Part shown: positions 8,243 through 17,165 of the stretch, piece by piece | How the letters are laid out: the number at the start of each line of letters is the position of its first letter | How positions within the stretch are numbered: position 1 is the first letter of the stretch | NCBI RefSeq assembly: GCF_900108945.1 | Contig: NZ_FNYE01000048.1 | Location: 1-57,348 of the forward strand | Direction of reading: 5' to 3' | Source: Paraburkholderia diazotrophica | GTDB lineage: Bacteria; Pseudomonadota; Gammaproteobacteria; Burkholderiales; Burkholderiaceae | Length of the DNA stretch: 57,348 bases | The notes under the pieces: generated by a model | Seen by the model: the letters and a program-made list of their open reading frames with translations, nothing else | The model's database searches: none | What the model was told of the DNA's origin: nothing | Position numbers and translations under genes: made by a program

Positions 8243-9631
8243 ATGAACGTCAGCGTTTTCGACCTGTTCAAGATCGGCATCGGCCCATCGAGTTCGCACA
8301 CCGTCGGCCCGATGATCGCCGCATGCCGCTTCGCTTCGCATATCGAGGACGCGAATCTGCTCGCGTTCGTGCGCCGCGTGAAAGTCGAGCTGTACGGCTC
8401 GCTTGGCGCGACAGGCAAGGGCCACGGCACCGACAAGGCGGTGCTGCTCGGCCTCGAAGGCCATCTGCCCGACACCATCGACCCCGATCTGATCGAGCCG
8501 CGTCTCGCGCAGATCCGCAAGGACAAGCGCCTGTCGCTGCTCGGCAAGCACGCCATCGCCTTCGAAGAGAAGGAGCACATCGCGTTCTTCCGCCGTCTGA
8601 TGAGCGGCACGGGCAGCGTCGTGCATCCGAACGGCATGCGCTTCCAGGCCTTCGACGAGAACGGCCAGCTGCTCGTCGAGAAAGAGTATTACTCGGTCGG
8701 CGGCGGCTTCGTCGTGAACCGCGAAGGCGATCGCGTGAACGGTGTGCGCGCGGGCGGCGAAGTGCCGTATCCGTTCCGCACGGGCGACGACCTGATGCGC
8801 GTGTGCCGCGAAAGCGGCCTGTCCGTCGCGCAGGTGACGTTCGCGAACGAATGCGCATCGCGCTCGCCGGAAGACGTGCGCGAAGGGCTGCTGACCATCT
8901 GGCGCACGATGGCCGCTTGCGTCGAGCGCGGCTGCAAGATGCACGGCGAGCTGCCTGGCCCGATGAAGGTGAAGCGCCGCGCCGCCGATCTCTCCGTGCA
9001 ACTGCGCACGCGCTCCGAAGAGTCGCTGCGCGATCCGCTGTCGATGCTCGACTGGGTCAATCTGTACGCGATGGCCGTCAACGAAGAGAACGCCGCGGGC
9101 GGCCGCGTCGTCACCGCGCCGACCAACGGTGCGGCAGGTGTGATCCCGGCCGTGCTGCACTACTACGTGAAGTTCGTGCCGGGCTCGAACGAGAACGGCA
9201 TCGTCGATTTCCTTTTGACGGCGGCCGCGATCGGCATCATCTACAAGGAAACGGCGTCGATCTCCGGCGCCGAAGTGGGCTGTCAGGGCGAAGTGGGCGT
9301 CGCGTGCTCGATGGCCGCGGCGGCGCTTGCGGCCGTGATGGGCGGCACGCCGACGCAAGTCGAGAACGCCGCCGAAATCGGCATGGAGCACAACCTCGGC
9401 ATGACTTGCGATCCCGTCGGCGGCCTCGTGCAGATTCCGTGCATCGAGCGCAACGCGATGGGCGCGATCAAGGCGCTGAACGCTTCGCGCATGGCGCTGA
9501 AGGGCGACGGCCAGCACTACGTGACGCTCGACAACGTCATCAAGACGATGCGCGAGACGGGCGCCGACATGAAAACGAAATACAAGGAGACGTCGCGCGG
9601 TGGTCTCGCCGTGAACGTCATCGAATGCTAA
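8243..9631 (+). CDS. sdaA: L-serine ammonia-lyase (serine dehydratase)
   Basis: Deaminates L-serine to pyruvate using an oxygen-sensitive [4Fe-4S] cluster. The 462-residue single-chain enzyme carries SSSHTVGPM (near residue 15), GKGHGTDKAVLLGLEG (about residue 60), the cluster-type cysteines in GCQGEVGVACSMA, and GMTCDPVGGLVQIPCIERN (about residue 390). ATG 8243 gives the family N-terminus NVSVFDLFKIGIGPSS. The upstream extension is not homologous. It heads the sarcosine operon, 37 bp before soxB: sarcosine is oxidised to glycine, glycine is hydroxymethylated to serine, and serine enters central metabolism as pyruvate. Confidence 0.95.
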   Translation: MNVSVFDLFKIGIGPSSSHTVGPMIAACRFASHIEDANLLAFVRRVKVELYGSLGATGKGHGTDKAVLLGLEGHLPDTIDPDLIEPRLAQIRKDKRLSLLGKHAIAFEEKEHIAFFRRLMSGTGSVVHPNGMRFQAFDENGQLLVEKEYYSVGGGFVVNREGDRVNGVRAGGEVPYPFRTGDDLMRVCRESGLSVAQVTFANECASRSPEDVREGLLTIWRTMAACVERGCKMHGELPGPMKVKRRAADLSVQLRTRSEESLRDPLSMLDWVNLYAMAVNEENAAGGRVVTAPTNGAAGVIPAVLHYYVKFVPGSNENGIVDFLLTAAAIGIIYKETASISGAEVGCQGEVGVACSMAAAALAAVMGGTPTQVENAAEIGMEHNLGMTCDPVGGLVQIPCIERNAMGAIKALNASRMALKGDGQHYVTLDNVIKTMRETGADMKTKYKETSRGGLAVNVIEC

Positions 9632-9668
9632 TGGAAACCAGCAAGGCAACGACGAAGGGGTCTGCACG

Positions 9669-10913
9669 ATGAGCCGCTATTCGATATTCAGTCTGTTCCG
9701 CAACGGGTTGTCGTATCACGAGAACTGGGAGCGACAGTGGAGGAGCCCGGAACCGAAGAAGGAATACGACGTCGTGATCGTCGGCGGCGGCGGGCATGGC
9801 CTTGCGACCGCGTACTACCTTGCGAAGGAGCACGGCGTGAAGAACGTCGCGATTCTTGAGAAGGGCTGGATCGGCGGCGGCAATACGGCGCGCAACACGA
9901 CGATCGTGCGTTCGAACTATCTGTGGGACGAATCGGCGGCGCTGTACGAGAAGGCGATGAAGCTGTGGGAAGGCCTGTCGCAGGACCTCAACTACAACGT
10001 GATGTTCAGCCAGCGCGGCGTGATGAATCTCGCGCACACGCTGCAGGATGTGCGCGACACCGAGCGCCGCGTGAACGCGAACCGGCTGAACGGCGTCGAT
10101 GCCGAGTTCCTCACGCCCGAGCAGATCAAGGAAATCGAGCCGACGATTAACCTGAACAGCCGTTATCCCGTGCTCGGCGCTTCCATCCAGCGTCGCGCGG
10201 GCGTCGCGCGACACGATGCGGTTGCGTGGGGCTTCGCGCGCGGCGCGGACCAGGCGGGCGTCGACATCATCCAGAACTGCCAGGTGACGGGCATTCGCCG
10301 CGACGGCGGCCGCGTGACGGGCGTCGATACGGTGAAGGGCTTCATCAAGGCAAAGAAGGTCGCCGTCGTCGCAGCCGGCAACACGACGACGCTCGCCGAC
10401 ATGGCGGGCATCCGTCTGCCGCTCGAAAGCCATCCGTTGCAGGCGCTCGTGTCCGAGCCGATCAAGCCCGTCGTCAATTCGGTGATCATGTCGAACGCGG
10501 TGCACGCGTACATCAGCCAGTCCGACAAGGGCGATCTCGTGATCGGCGCGGGTGTGGATCAGTACACGGGCTTCGGCCAGCGCGGCAGCTTCCACATCAT
10601 CGAAGGCACGCTGCAGGCAATCGTCGAAATGTTCCCGGTGTTCTCGCGCGTGCGGATGAACCGCCAGTGGGGCGGCATCGTCGACGTATCACCGGATGCG
10701 TGCCCGATCATCAGCAAGACGGACGTGAAGGGCCTGTACTTCAACTGCGGCTGGGGCACGGGCGGCTTCAAGGCGACGCCGGGTTCGGGCTGGGTCTTCG
10801 CGCACACGATCGCGAACGACGAACCGCATCCGCTGAACGCGCCATTCTCGCTGGACCGCTTCTACACCGGCCATCTGATCGACGAACACGGCGCTGCCGC
10901 CGTGGCCCACTAA
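9669..10913 (+). CDS. soxB: sarcosine oxidase subunit beta
   Basis: The 414-residue flavin subunit of heterotetrameric sarcosine oxidase, which oxidises sarcosine to glycine with transfer of the one-carbon unit to tetrahydrofolate and release of H2O2. It has the FAD dinucleotide loop VIVGGGGHGLATAYYLA (about residues 36-52) and the C-terminal region GWGTGGFKATPGSG typical of the DAO-type fold. Length is normal. The order soxB-soxD-soxA-soxG is the standard operon order. Confidence 0.96.
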   Translation: MSRYSIFSLFRNGLSYHENWERQWRSPEPKKEYDVVIVGGGGHGLATAYYLAKEHGVKNVAILEKGWIGGGNTARNTTIVRSNYLWDESAALYEKAMKLWEGLSQDLNYNVMFSQRGVMNLAHTLQDVRDTERRVNANRLNGVDAEFLTPEQIKEIEPTINLNSRYPVLGASIQRRAGVARHDAVAWGFARGADQAGVDIIQNCQVTGIRRDGGRVTGVDTVKGFIKAKKVAVVAAGNTTTLADMAGIRLPLESHPLQALVSEPIKPVVNSVIMSNAVHAYISQSDKGDLVIGAGVDQYTGFGQRGSFHIIEGTLQAIVEMFPVFSRVRMNRQWGGIVDVSPDACPIISKTDVKGLYFNCGWGTGGFKATPGSGWVFAHTIANDEPHPLNAPFSLDRFYTGHLIDEHGAAAVAH

Positions 10914-10937
10914 TCACGGACACCTGGAGAAAGAAAC

Positions 10938-11237
10938 ATGCTGATGATCGAATGCCCGTGGTGCGGGCCGCGCGCCGAATCCGAATTTTCATGTGGCGGC
11001 GAAGCCGACATCGCGCGTCCGCTCGACACCGACAAGCTCAGCGACCGCGAATGGGGCGACTACCTGTTCATGCGCAAGAACCCGCGCGGCGTGCACCGCG
11101 AGCAATGGATGCATACGCAGGGCTGCCGCCGCTGGTTCATGGCGACGCGCGACACGGTCTCGTACAACATCCAGAGCTACGACACGTTCAAGGTCGGCAA
11201 CACGTCTGCTGATGCACAAGGGGGCAACAAGCAATGA
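10938..11237 (+). CDS. soxD: sarcosine oxidase subunit delta
   Basis: A 99-residue small subunit. It has the zinc-binding start IECPWCGPR with a further cysteine in EFSCGGEA, and the family motif YLFMRKNPRG. It begins 24 bp after soxB, and its TGA overlaps the soxA ATG by 4 nt (ATGA), so the two are translationally coupled. A second ATG two codons in is also possible. Confidence 0.94.
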   Translation: MLMIECPWCGPRAESEFSCGGEADIARPLDTDKLSDREWGDYLFMRKNPRGVHREQWMHTQGCRRWFMATRDTVSYNIQSYDTFKVGNTSADAQGGNKQ

Positions 11238-14233
11238 GCCAGAAGAACCGCCTCGGCGCCGGTGGGCGCATCAACCGCGCGATTCCGCTGACCTTCACGT
11301 TCAACGGCCGCACGTACCAGGGCTTTCAGGGCGACACGCTCGCGTCGGCGCTGCTCGCGAACGGCGTGCACTTCGTCGCGCGCAGCTTCAAGTATCACCG
11401 TCCGCGCGGCATCGTCACGGCTGACGTCGCCGAACCGAATGCCGTCGTGCAACTCGAGCGCGGCGCGTACACGGTGCCGAATGCGCGCGCAACGGAGATC
11501 GAGCTGTATCAGGGACTCGTCGCGACGAGCGTGAACGCCGAGCCCAATCTCGAACACGATCGCATGGCGATCAACCAGAAGTTCTCGCGCTTCATGCCCG
11601 CAGGCTTCTACTACAAGACGTTCATGTGGCCGCAAAAATGGTGGCCTAAGTACGAAGAGAAGATTCGTGAAGCGGCCGGCCTCGGCAAGTCGCCGGACGT
11701 GCGCGACGCCGATCGCTACGACAAGTGTTACGCGCATTGCGACGTGCTCGTGGTCGGCGGCGGACCGACGGGTCTCGCGGCCGCGCATGCGGCGGCTGTC
11801 AACGGCGCGCGCGTGATTCTCGTCGACGATCAGCGAGAGCTGGGCGGCAGCCTGCTGTCGTGCAAGACGGAGATCGACGGACGCCAGGCAATGAGCTGGG
11901 TCGAGAAGATCGAAGCGGAACTGTCGCGCATGCCGGACGTGAAGATCCTCACGCGCAGCACGGCGTTCGGCTATCAGGACCACAACCTCGTCACGGTGAC
12001 GCAGCGTCTGACCGAGCATCTGCCCGTGTCGATGCGCAAGGGCACGCGCGAACTGCTGTGGAAGATCCGCGCGAAGCGCGTGATTCTCGCGACGGGCGCG
12101 CACGAGCGTCCCATCGTGTTCGGCAACAACGATCTGCCGGGCGTGATGCTGGCGTCGGCGGTGTCGACGTATATCCAGCGCTTCGGCGTGATGCCGGGCC
12201 GCAACGCCGTCGTGTTCACGAACAACGACGCCGGTTATCAATGCGCGCTCGACATGAAGGCATGCGGCGCGACGGTCACGGTCGTCGATCCGCGCGCGCA
12301 GGGCAGCGGCGCATTGCAGGCGGCGGCGCGCCGTCATGGCGTGAAGATCATGAACAACGCGGCCGTGATGACGGCGCACGGCAAGCAGCGCGTGACGTCG
12401 GTCGAGGTGGTCGCGTACGCGAACGGCAAGACGGGCGCGAAGCAGGCGGATCTGCAATGCGATCTCGTCGCGATGTCGGGCGGCTTCAGCCCCGTGCTGC
12501 ACCTGTTCGCGCAGTCGGGCGGCAAGGCGCACTGGAACGACACGAAGGCCTGCTTCGTGCCGGGCAAGGGCATGCAGCCGGAAACGAGCGTCGGCGCAGC
12601 AGCGGGCGAATTCAGCCTCGCGCGCGGCTTGCGTCTGGCCGTCGATGCAGGCGTTGAAGCCGTGAAGTCGATCGGCTATGCGGTGAAGCGCCCGCAAGTG
12701 CCGCAGGTCGCGGAAGTCACCGAGTCGCCGATCCAGCCGCTGTGGCTCGTCGGCAGCCGCACGGAAGCGGCGCGCGGACCGAAGCAGTTCGTCGATTTCC
12801 AGAACGACGTGGCGGCAGCCGACATTCTGCTCGCCGCGCGCGAAGGCTTCGAATCCGTCGAGCATGTGAAGCGCTATACGGCGATGGGCTTCGGCACCGA
12901 TCAGGGCAAGCTCGGCAACATCAACGGCATGGCGATTCTCGCGGATGCGCTCGGCAAGACGATCCCCGAGACGGGCACGACGACGTTCCGCCCGAACTAC
13001 ACGCCCGTGACCTTCGGCACGTTCGCGGGCCGCGAACTCGGCGATCTGCTCGACCCGATCCGCAAGACGGCCGTGCATGAATGGCACGTCGAGAACGGCG
13101 CGATGTTCGAGGACGTCGGCAACTGGAAGCGCCCCTGGTACTTCCCGTTGAACGGCGAAGATCTTCACGCGGCCGTGAAGCGCGAATGCCTCGCGGTGCG
13201 CAACAGCGTCGGCATTCTCGATGCGTCGACGCTCGGCAAGATCGACATTCAGGGCCCCGATGCCGCGAAGCTGCTGAACTGGGTCTATACGAATCCGTGG
13301 AGCAAGCTCGAAGTCGGCAAGTGCCGCTATGGTCTGATGCTCGACGAAAACGGCATGGTGTTCGACGACGGTGTGACCGTGCGCCTCGGCGAACAGCACT
13401 TCATGACGACGACGACGACGGGCGGCGCGGCGCGCGTGCTCACGTGGATGGAGCGCTGGCTGCAGACCGAATGGCCCGACATGAAGGTGCGCCTCGCATC
13501 CGTCACCGATCATTGGGCGACGTTTGCCGTCGTCGGTCCGAAGAGCCGCAAGGTCGTGCAGAAGGTGTGCAGCGACATCGACTTCGCCAACGAGGCGTTC
13601 CCGTTCATGTCGTATCGCAACGGCACGGTCGCGGGCGTGAAGGCGCGCGTGATGCGGATCAGCTTCTCGGGCGAGCTCGCATATGAAGTGAACGTGCCCG
13701 CGAACATGGGCCGTGCGGTATGGGAAGCGCTGATGGCCGCGGGCGCCGAGTTCGACATCACGCCATACGGCACGGAAACGATGCACGTGCTGCGCGCGGA
13801 GAAGGGCTACATCATCGTCGGCCAGGACACCGACGGCTCGATCACGCCGCACGATCTGGGCATGGGCGGGCTGGTCGCAAAGTCGAAGGACTTCCTCGGA
13901 CGGCGTTCGCTCACGCGCTCGGACACCGCGAAGGAAGGGCGCAAGCAGTTCGTCGGCCTGCTTTCCGACGATCCGCAGTTCGTGATTCCGGAGGGCAGCC
14001 AGATCGTCGCCGGTCCGTTCCAGGGCGACACGGCGCCGATGCTCGGACACGTGACATCGAGCTATTACAGCCCGATTCTCAAGCGTTCGATCGCGCTCGC
14101 CGTGGTCAAGGGCGGGCTGAACAAGATGGGCCAGAGCGTGACGATCCCGCTGTCGAGCGGCAAGCAGATCGCTGCGAAGATCGCGAGCCCGGTTTTCTAC
14201 GACACCGAAGGAGTGCGTCAACATGTGGAATGA
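11234..14233 (+). CDS. soxA: sarcosine oxidase subunit alpha
   Basis: A 999-residue subunit. The N-terminal region (about 1-110) is ferredoxin-like. The central NAD(P)-type Rossmann domain has VLVVGGGPTGLAAAHAA (about residue 170). The C-terminal GcvT-like folate-binding domain (about 600-999) contains ISFSGELAYEVNVP and YGTETMHVLRAEKGY. It binds NAD and, with SoxB, the FMN, and passes the methyl carbon to tetrahydrofolate. The frame is intact over 3 kb. It overlaps soxD by 4 nt and soxG by 11 nt. Confidence 0.96.
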   Translation: MSQKNRLGAGGRINRAIPLTFTFNGRTYQGFQGDTLASALLANGVHFVARSFKYHRPRGIVTADVAEPNAVVQLERGAYTVPNARATEIELYQGLVATSVNAEPNLEHDRMAINQKFSRFMPAGFYYKTFMWPQKWWPKYEEKIREAAGLGKSPDVRDADRYDKCYAHCDVLVVGGGPTGLAAAHAAAVNGARVILVDDQRELGGSLLSCKTEIDGRQAMSWVEKIEAELSRMPDVKILTRSTAFGYQDHNLVTVTQRLTEHLPVSMRKGTRELLWKIRAKRVILATGAHERPIVFGNNDLPGVMLASAVSTYIQRFGVMPGRNAVVFTNNDAGYQCALDMKACGATVTVVDPRAQGSGALQAAARRHGVKIMNNAAVMTAHGKQRVTSVEVVAYANGKTGAKQADLQCDLVAMSGGFSPVLHLFAQSGGKAHWNDTKACFVPGKGMQPETSVGAAAGEFSLARGLRLAVDAGVEAVKSIGYAVKRPQVPQVAEVTESPIQPLWLVGSRTEAARGPKQFVDFQNDVAAADILLAAREGFESVEHVKRYTAMGFGTDQGKLGNINGMAILADALGKTIPETGTTTFRPNYTPVTFGTFAGRELGDLLDPIRKTAVHEWHVENGAMFEDVGNWKRPWYFPLNGEDLHAAVKRECLAVRNSVGILDASTLGKIDIQGPDAAKLLNWVYTNPWSKLEVGKCRYGLMLDENGMVFDDGVTVRLGEQHFMTTTTTGGAARVLTWMERWLQTEWPDMKVRLASVTDHWATFAVVGPKSRKVVQKVCSDIDFANEAFPFMSYRNGTVAGVKARVMRISFSGELAYEVNVPANMGRAVWEALMAAGAEFDITPYGTETMHVLRAEKGYIIVGQDTDGSITPHDLGMGGLVAKSKDFLGRRSLTRSDTAKEGRKQFVGLLSDDPQFVIPEGSQIVAGPFQGDTAPMLGHVTSSYYSPILKRSIALAVVKGGLNKMGQSVTIPLSSGKQIAAKIASPVFYDTEGVRQHVE

Positions 14234-14873
14234 AGCAAGGAACAATGCACCGGGCGCTACCTCGGCTGTCGCGCAACGAGTGGCGGGCCAGCCCTGGCAG
14301 GAGTCGCCGCTCGTCGGCGTGAACGACCTCGTGAAGAAGCACGCGGCCGCGCCGTCGACGAAGTTTCATCTGCGAGAGAAGGCGTTTTGCGATCTCGTGA
14401 CGCTGCGTGGCGATGCGCGCGATGCAGCGTTTCTCGGCGCCGTCGAAAGCGTGACGGGCTGTCGTCCGCCCGCGAAGCCGAATACGGTTGCGCGCGGCAA
14501 CGGCTATGACGTGCTGTGGCTGGGCCCCGATGAATGGCTGGTGCGTTCGCAACAAGCGCAGGCGTCCGTCGCCGAGGACAAGCTGGTCGAGGCGTTGCAA
14601 GGGCAGTTCGCATCGGCCGTCGATATCGGCAGCGGCTGGACGGTGCTCGAAGTGAGCGGCGAGAAAGTACGTGACGTGATCGCGCGCGGCTGTCCGCTCG
14701 ATCTGCATCCGCGCATGTTCGCGCCTGGCCAGTGCGCGCAGAGCCACTATTTCAAGGCATCGATCGTGCTCGCGCCCGTCGCCGACAATACGTATGAAAT
14801 CATCGTGCGCCGCAGCTTCGCCGATTACTTCGTCCGTATCATGCTCGACGCGGCTGAGCCGCTGATGTCGTGA
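14223..14873 (+). CDS. soxG: sarcosine oxidase subunit gamma
   Basis: A 216-residue GcvT-like gamma subunit with the family segments FHLREKAFCDLVTLRG and WLGPDEWLVRS, and a C-terminal RSFADYFVRIMLDAAEPL. It overlaps soxA by 11 nt and the next gene by 4 nt (GTGA). It completes the tetrameric enzyme. Confidence 0.93.
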   Translation: MWNEARNNAPGATSAVAQRVAGQPWQESPLVGVNDLVKKHAAAPSTKFHLREKAFCDLVTLRGDARDAAFLGAVESVTGCRPPAKPNTVARGNGYDVLWLGPDEWLVRSQQAQASVAEDKLVEALQGQFASAVDIGSGWTVLEVSGEKVRDVIARGCPLDLHPRMFAPGQCAQSHYFKASIVLAPVADNTYEIIVRRSFADYFVRIMLDAAEPLMS

Positions 14874-15334
14874 AGCCGTTCGAAGAACCTCTGGCGGCTT
14901 ACGTGCAGCCGTTGCGCGGCTCGCATGGGACGCGCGGCAGGGGCTGGCGCGTCTTCATCGACGAATTGGCCGTGTCGACGCGCATCGGCATTCATGCGCA
15001 CGAGCATCTCGCGCCGCAGCCTGTCGTGATCGACGCGAGCCTTGCATATCGCTGCGAGCCTTCGGAAGAAGGTTCGCACGCGATGATCGACTATGAGCGT
15101 TACTGCAACCGCGTGAGTGCGTTTCTCGCGACGAAGCCGCATACGCGGATGCTCGAAACGCTCGCCGTCGAGATCGCGCAGCTTTCGTTCGACGAGTGGC
15201 CCGCGCTCGATGCGCTCACGCTTTCGTTGCATAAGCCGAAGATTCGGGAGGGCACGAAGCGGATCGGTGTCGAGCTGGACTGGACGCGCGCCGATTACGA
15301 CATGCATCGCGCGGCTTCGGCTGCCAGGCGTTGA
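14870..15334 (+). CDS. folB: dihydroneopterin aldolase-family protein
   Basis: A 154-residue protein with the FolB fold: an N-terminal strand followed by RIGIHAHEHLAPQPVVIDASL (split here as RIGIHAHE and PQPVVIDA) with the pterin-anchoring Glu, and a C-terminal LHKPKIREGTKRIGVELDW with the conserved Lys. It begins with GTG overlapping the soxG stop. Dihydroneopterin aldolase makes 6-hydroxymethyl-dihydropterin in folate synthesis. Its place directly behind sarcosine oxidase suggests extra folate supply for the one-carbon units released, which is an inference. A second, housekeeping folB probably exists elsewhere. Confidence 0.85.
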   Translation: MKPFEEPLAAYVQPLRGSHGTRGRGWRVFIDELAVSTRIGIHAHEHLAPQPVVIDASLAYRCEPSEEGSHAMIDYERYCNRVSAFLATKPHTRMLETLAVEIAQLSFDEWPALDALTLSLHKPKIREGTKRIGVELDWTRADYDMHRAASAARR

Positions 15335-15347
15335 GCGAGCGTTCGAT

Positions 15348-15629
15348 ATGTCGCGTGAGCATACGTCCGAACTGCTCAAGCGTGCGTATGCGGCCGGCGA
15401 CGCGCACGCGGCTGTCGCGCTGCTCGATCAGAGTATTGCGCTGGGGCATCGGCGGATTGCGTTGATCCGCTATTTGCAGGCGCAACATCTGGACGCGCCG
15501 CTCGATGCGAGGCATCACGAGTATGTACGGGAAGTTGCCGCGCGGATGAGCCCCGCGACGCTGGCAAGGGTGGTGGGGGAGGCGCGGGCGAGGGCGGGAA
15601 GGTATGCTCGTCACGAATACCGTGACTAG
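15348..15629 (+). CDS. small helical protein of unknown function at the end of the sox operon
   Basis: A 93-residue predicted all-helical protein (ELLKRAYAAGDAHAAVALL, then IALIRYLQAQHLDAPLDA). It lies 13 bp after folB on the same strand, so it is probably cotranscribed. It has no signal peptide, cysteine motif or known domain that I recognise. Confidence 0.55.
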   Translation: MSREHTSELLKRAYAAGDAHAAVALLDQSIALGHRRIALIRYLQAQHLDAPLDARHHEYVREVAARMSPATLARVVGEARARAGRYARHEYRD

Positions 15630-15852
15630 TGCGCGAACTCATCACTTTGGCGGGTGCCGCGATGTGAAGCGGGACGCGCGTTCGATGCGTGCGGACGTTC
15701 GCGATTGACGGAGGCAGACTGCCGTGCAGTCTGTGGTTTTCTATTACGACCGCGCCGAGTGGCGCGCGATGCGCCCTGTGCTGGCGCGTATGCGGCGGTG
15801 CCTCGAACCCTTGCCGCGTCTTGACACTGTTTTGCAACTGACCTCGGCTCCA

Positions 15853-15863
15853 TGCTACGTATA
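15853..15863 (+). promoter_or_regulatory. TGCTACGTATA motif upstream of toxin-like gene B
   Basis: Identical to the 11-mer at 5177-5187 and similarly placed, 34 nt before the ATG at 15898. TTGACA occurs at 15821-15826 but is too far away to pair with it as a standard -35/-10 promoter. Confidence 0.45.
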
Positions 15864-15897
15864 CCCCCTGATCGCGTGATTACTGATTGGGTATCCT

Positions 15898-16800
15898 ATG
15901 CAATGGAACACGCTCGACGTACCGCTCGAAATCGGATGGCAATGTACTTTGGTTCCGGCCAGTCAATACCGCAGCCCGTCGGGCGACCGGTTTTCGCGGT
16001 TCATGAGCGACGACGAACGCAAGCAGGTTGACGAGGACATAAAGACATTTGTCCGATACTTTCGGCCACGGCTCGACCTGGGGCGCATCACCGACCAGAG
16101 AGCGCTTGACGAAGTTCGGGCGTTCTTGAGTCGTATCCTCCATATGGCGCACTGGAATTTGCCGTCAGACTGCAAAGGGGTCGAACGGGCGCTTCGGGAG
16201 GCCGTCGAGGATGATTGGCTTGTACCCATTGTGAATCGTGAATGGCGTTTGGCGACGCGCTACTGGCGGCCGACGCCCGCGCCGCTGAATTGGCCGCCAA
16301 TCGGCGGAGAGGGCGGCGGTGGCCCTCGCAGGCATGGTGCAACCAGATGGGCCGCCTTTGAAGGCTTATCGGGTCAGTTGTCATGGGAGGGCGAACCGGT
16401 TCTTTCGGGCCCATATGACCCGGCCACGCTGGGATCACGGCTGGCTGCTGCGCGGGCGGCATTGAGCGGTGGGGTTGAAAGCGTTGCGGACGCATTGACC
16501 GGCGACGGCGCGGATACGCAAGACAATAGCCTTTGGACGGCTTTGCTGATACCGACGACGAAACGACCGCGATCAGCGACGCCGCGCCGTTCGATCTTGG
16601 CGAATTACCTGACAGTGACGACGTGTTGACCGTGGCCGCGCGTGGCGCGAGCGAGCAGCAGGAGGCCGAATGCTTTGCAGAGTACGAAAGGGAAATGATT
16701 GCCTGCCAGGCCGCAGGCGCGATGTTCCAGGGACACACGCACCTACGCGGAGTGCTCGCGCCGTGCTTTCGCCAATTACCAGCAATGTAGAGGCTACTAA
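15898..16800 (+). pseudogene. polymorphic-toxin-like protein B, two frameshifts; Cys-rich C-terminus
   Basis: Paralogue of the protein encoded at 5237, aligning over about 205 N-terminal residues. The sense is in one frame to about 16530, moves one frame back (GFADTDDETTAISDAAPFDLGEL to REMIACQAAGAMF), then returns to the first frame for TYAECSRRAFANYQQCRGY, ending TAA at 16798-16800. Adding one T in the run at 16532-16534 and removing one G from 16730-16732 would give one protein of 300 residues. The acidic linker matches copy A (DGAPFEYG against DAAPFDLG), but the C-terminal tip is entirely different, with regularly spaced cysteines instead of the His/Asp motif. The stop overlaps the start of the next gene (TAATG), supporting a once-intact frame. 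Confidence 0.65.
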
Positions 16801-17111
16801 TGCCCAAACAGCTCTATGCCAGTATCGTTTTTTATAACGACGATACTCAGCAGATGACCGTATGCACGGTGAACCGGCGAGACGTACAAGCCGTCATTGA
16901 TCGAGAACTGACGCGCACGGGAGGAATCAGGATACCTCCCGACGCGCCCGACCACAGCACGATGCCACTTACCGACGAACACGGGCGCAAACTCGGCGGA
17001 ATGGTAATGCTTATGCAGGCATATGCCCATCCCGAACTGCGTGAGCGATTGCAAATCACCACTGAAACGCCGATGAAGTGGACCGTAGATCCTCCGCTCG
17101 GCAGCGAGTAA
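16800..17111 (+). CDS. putative partner/immunity protein for toxin-like protein B
   Basis: A 103-residue soluble protein starting MPKQLYASIVFYNDDT. Its ATG overlaps the TAA of toxin-like gene B by one base. It is unrelated in sequence to the small gene after copy A. Position, size and coupling suggest an immunity or accessory protein; the family is not recognised. Confidence 0.5.
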   Translation: MPKQLYASIVFYNDDTQQMTVCTVNRRDVQAVIDRELTRTGGIRIPPDAPDHSTMPLTDEHGRKLGGMVMLMQAYAHPELRERLQITTETPMKWTVDPPLGSE

Positions 17112-17165
17112 CAGATGCAAAAAGGGCCACGTGGCGGTCCGTCAGTCGGGAGCTTTCGTCACCCC

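Noticed and set aside
11177..14245. 1022-codon minus-strand frame opposite soxA
   Set aside because: Antisense shadow of a long GC-rich gene; composition (Arg, Ala, His) and lack of any motif argue against a real protein.
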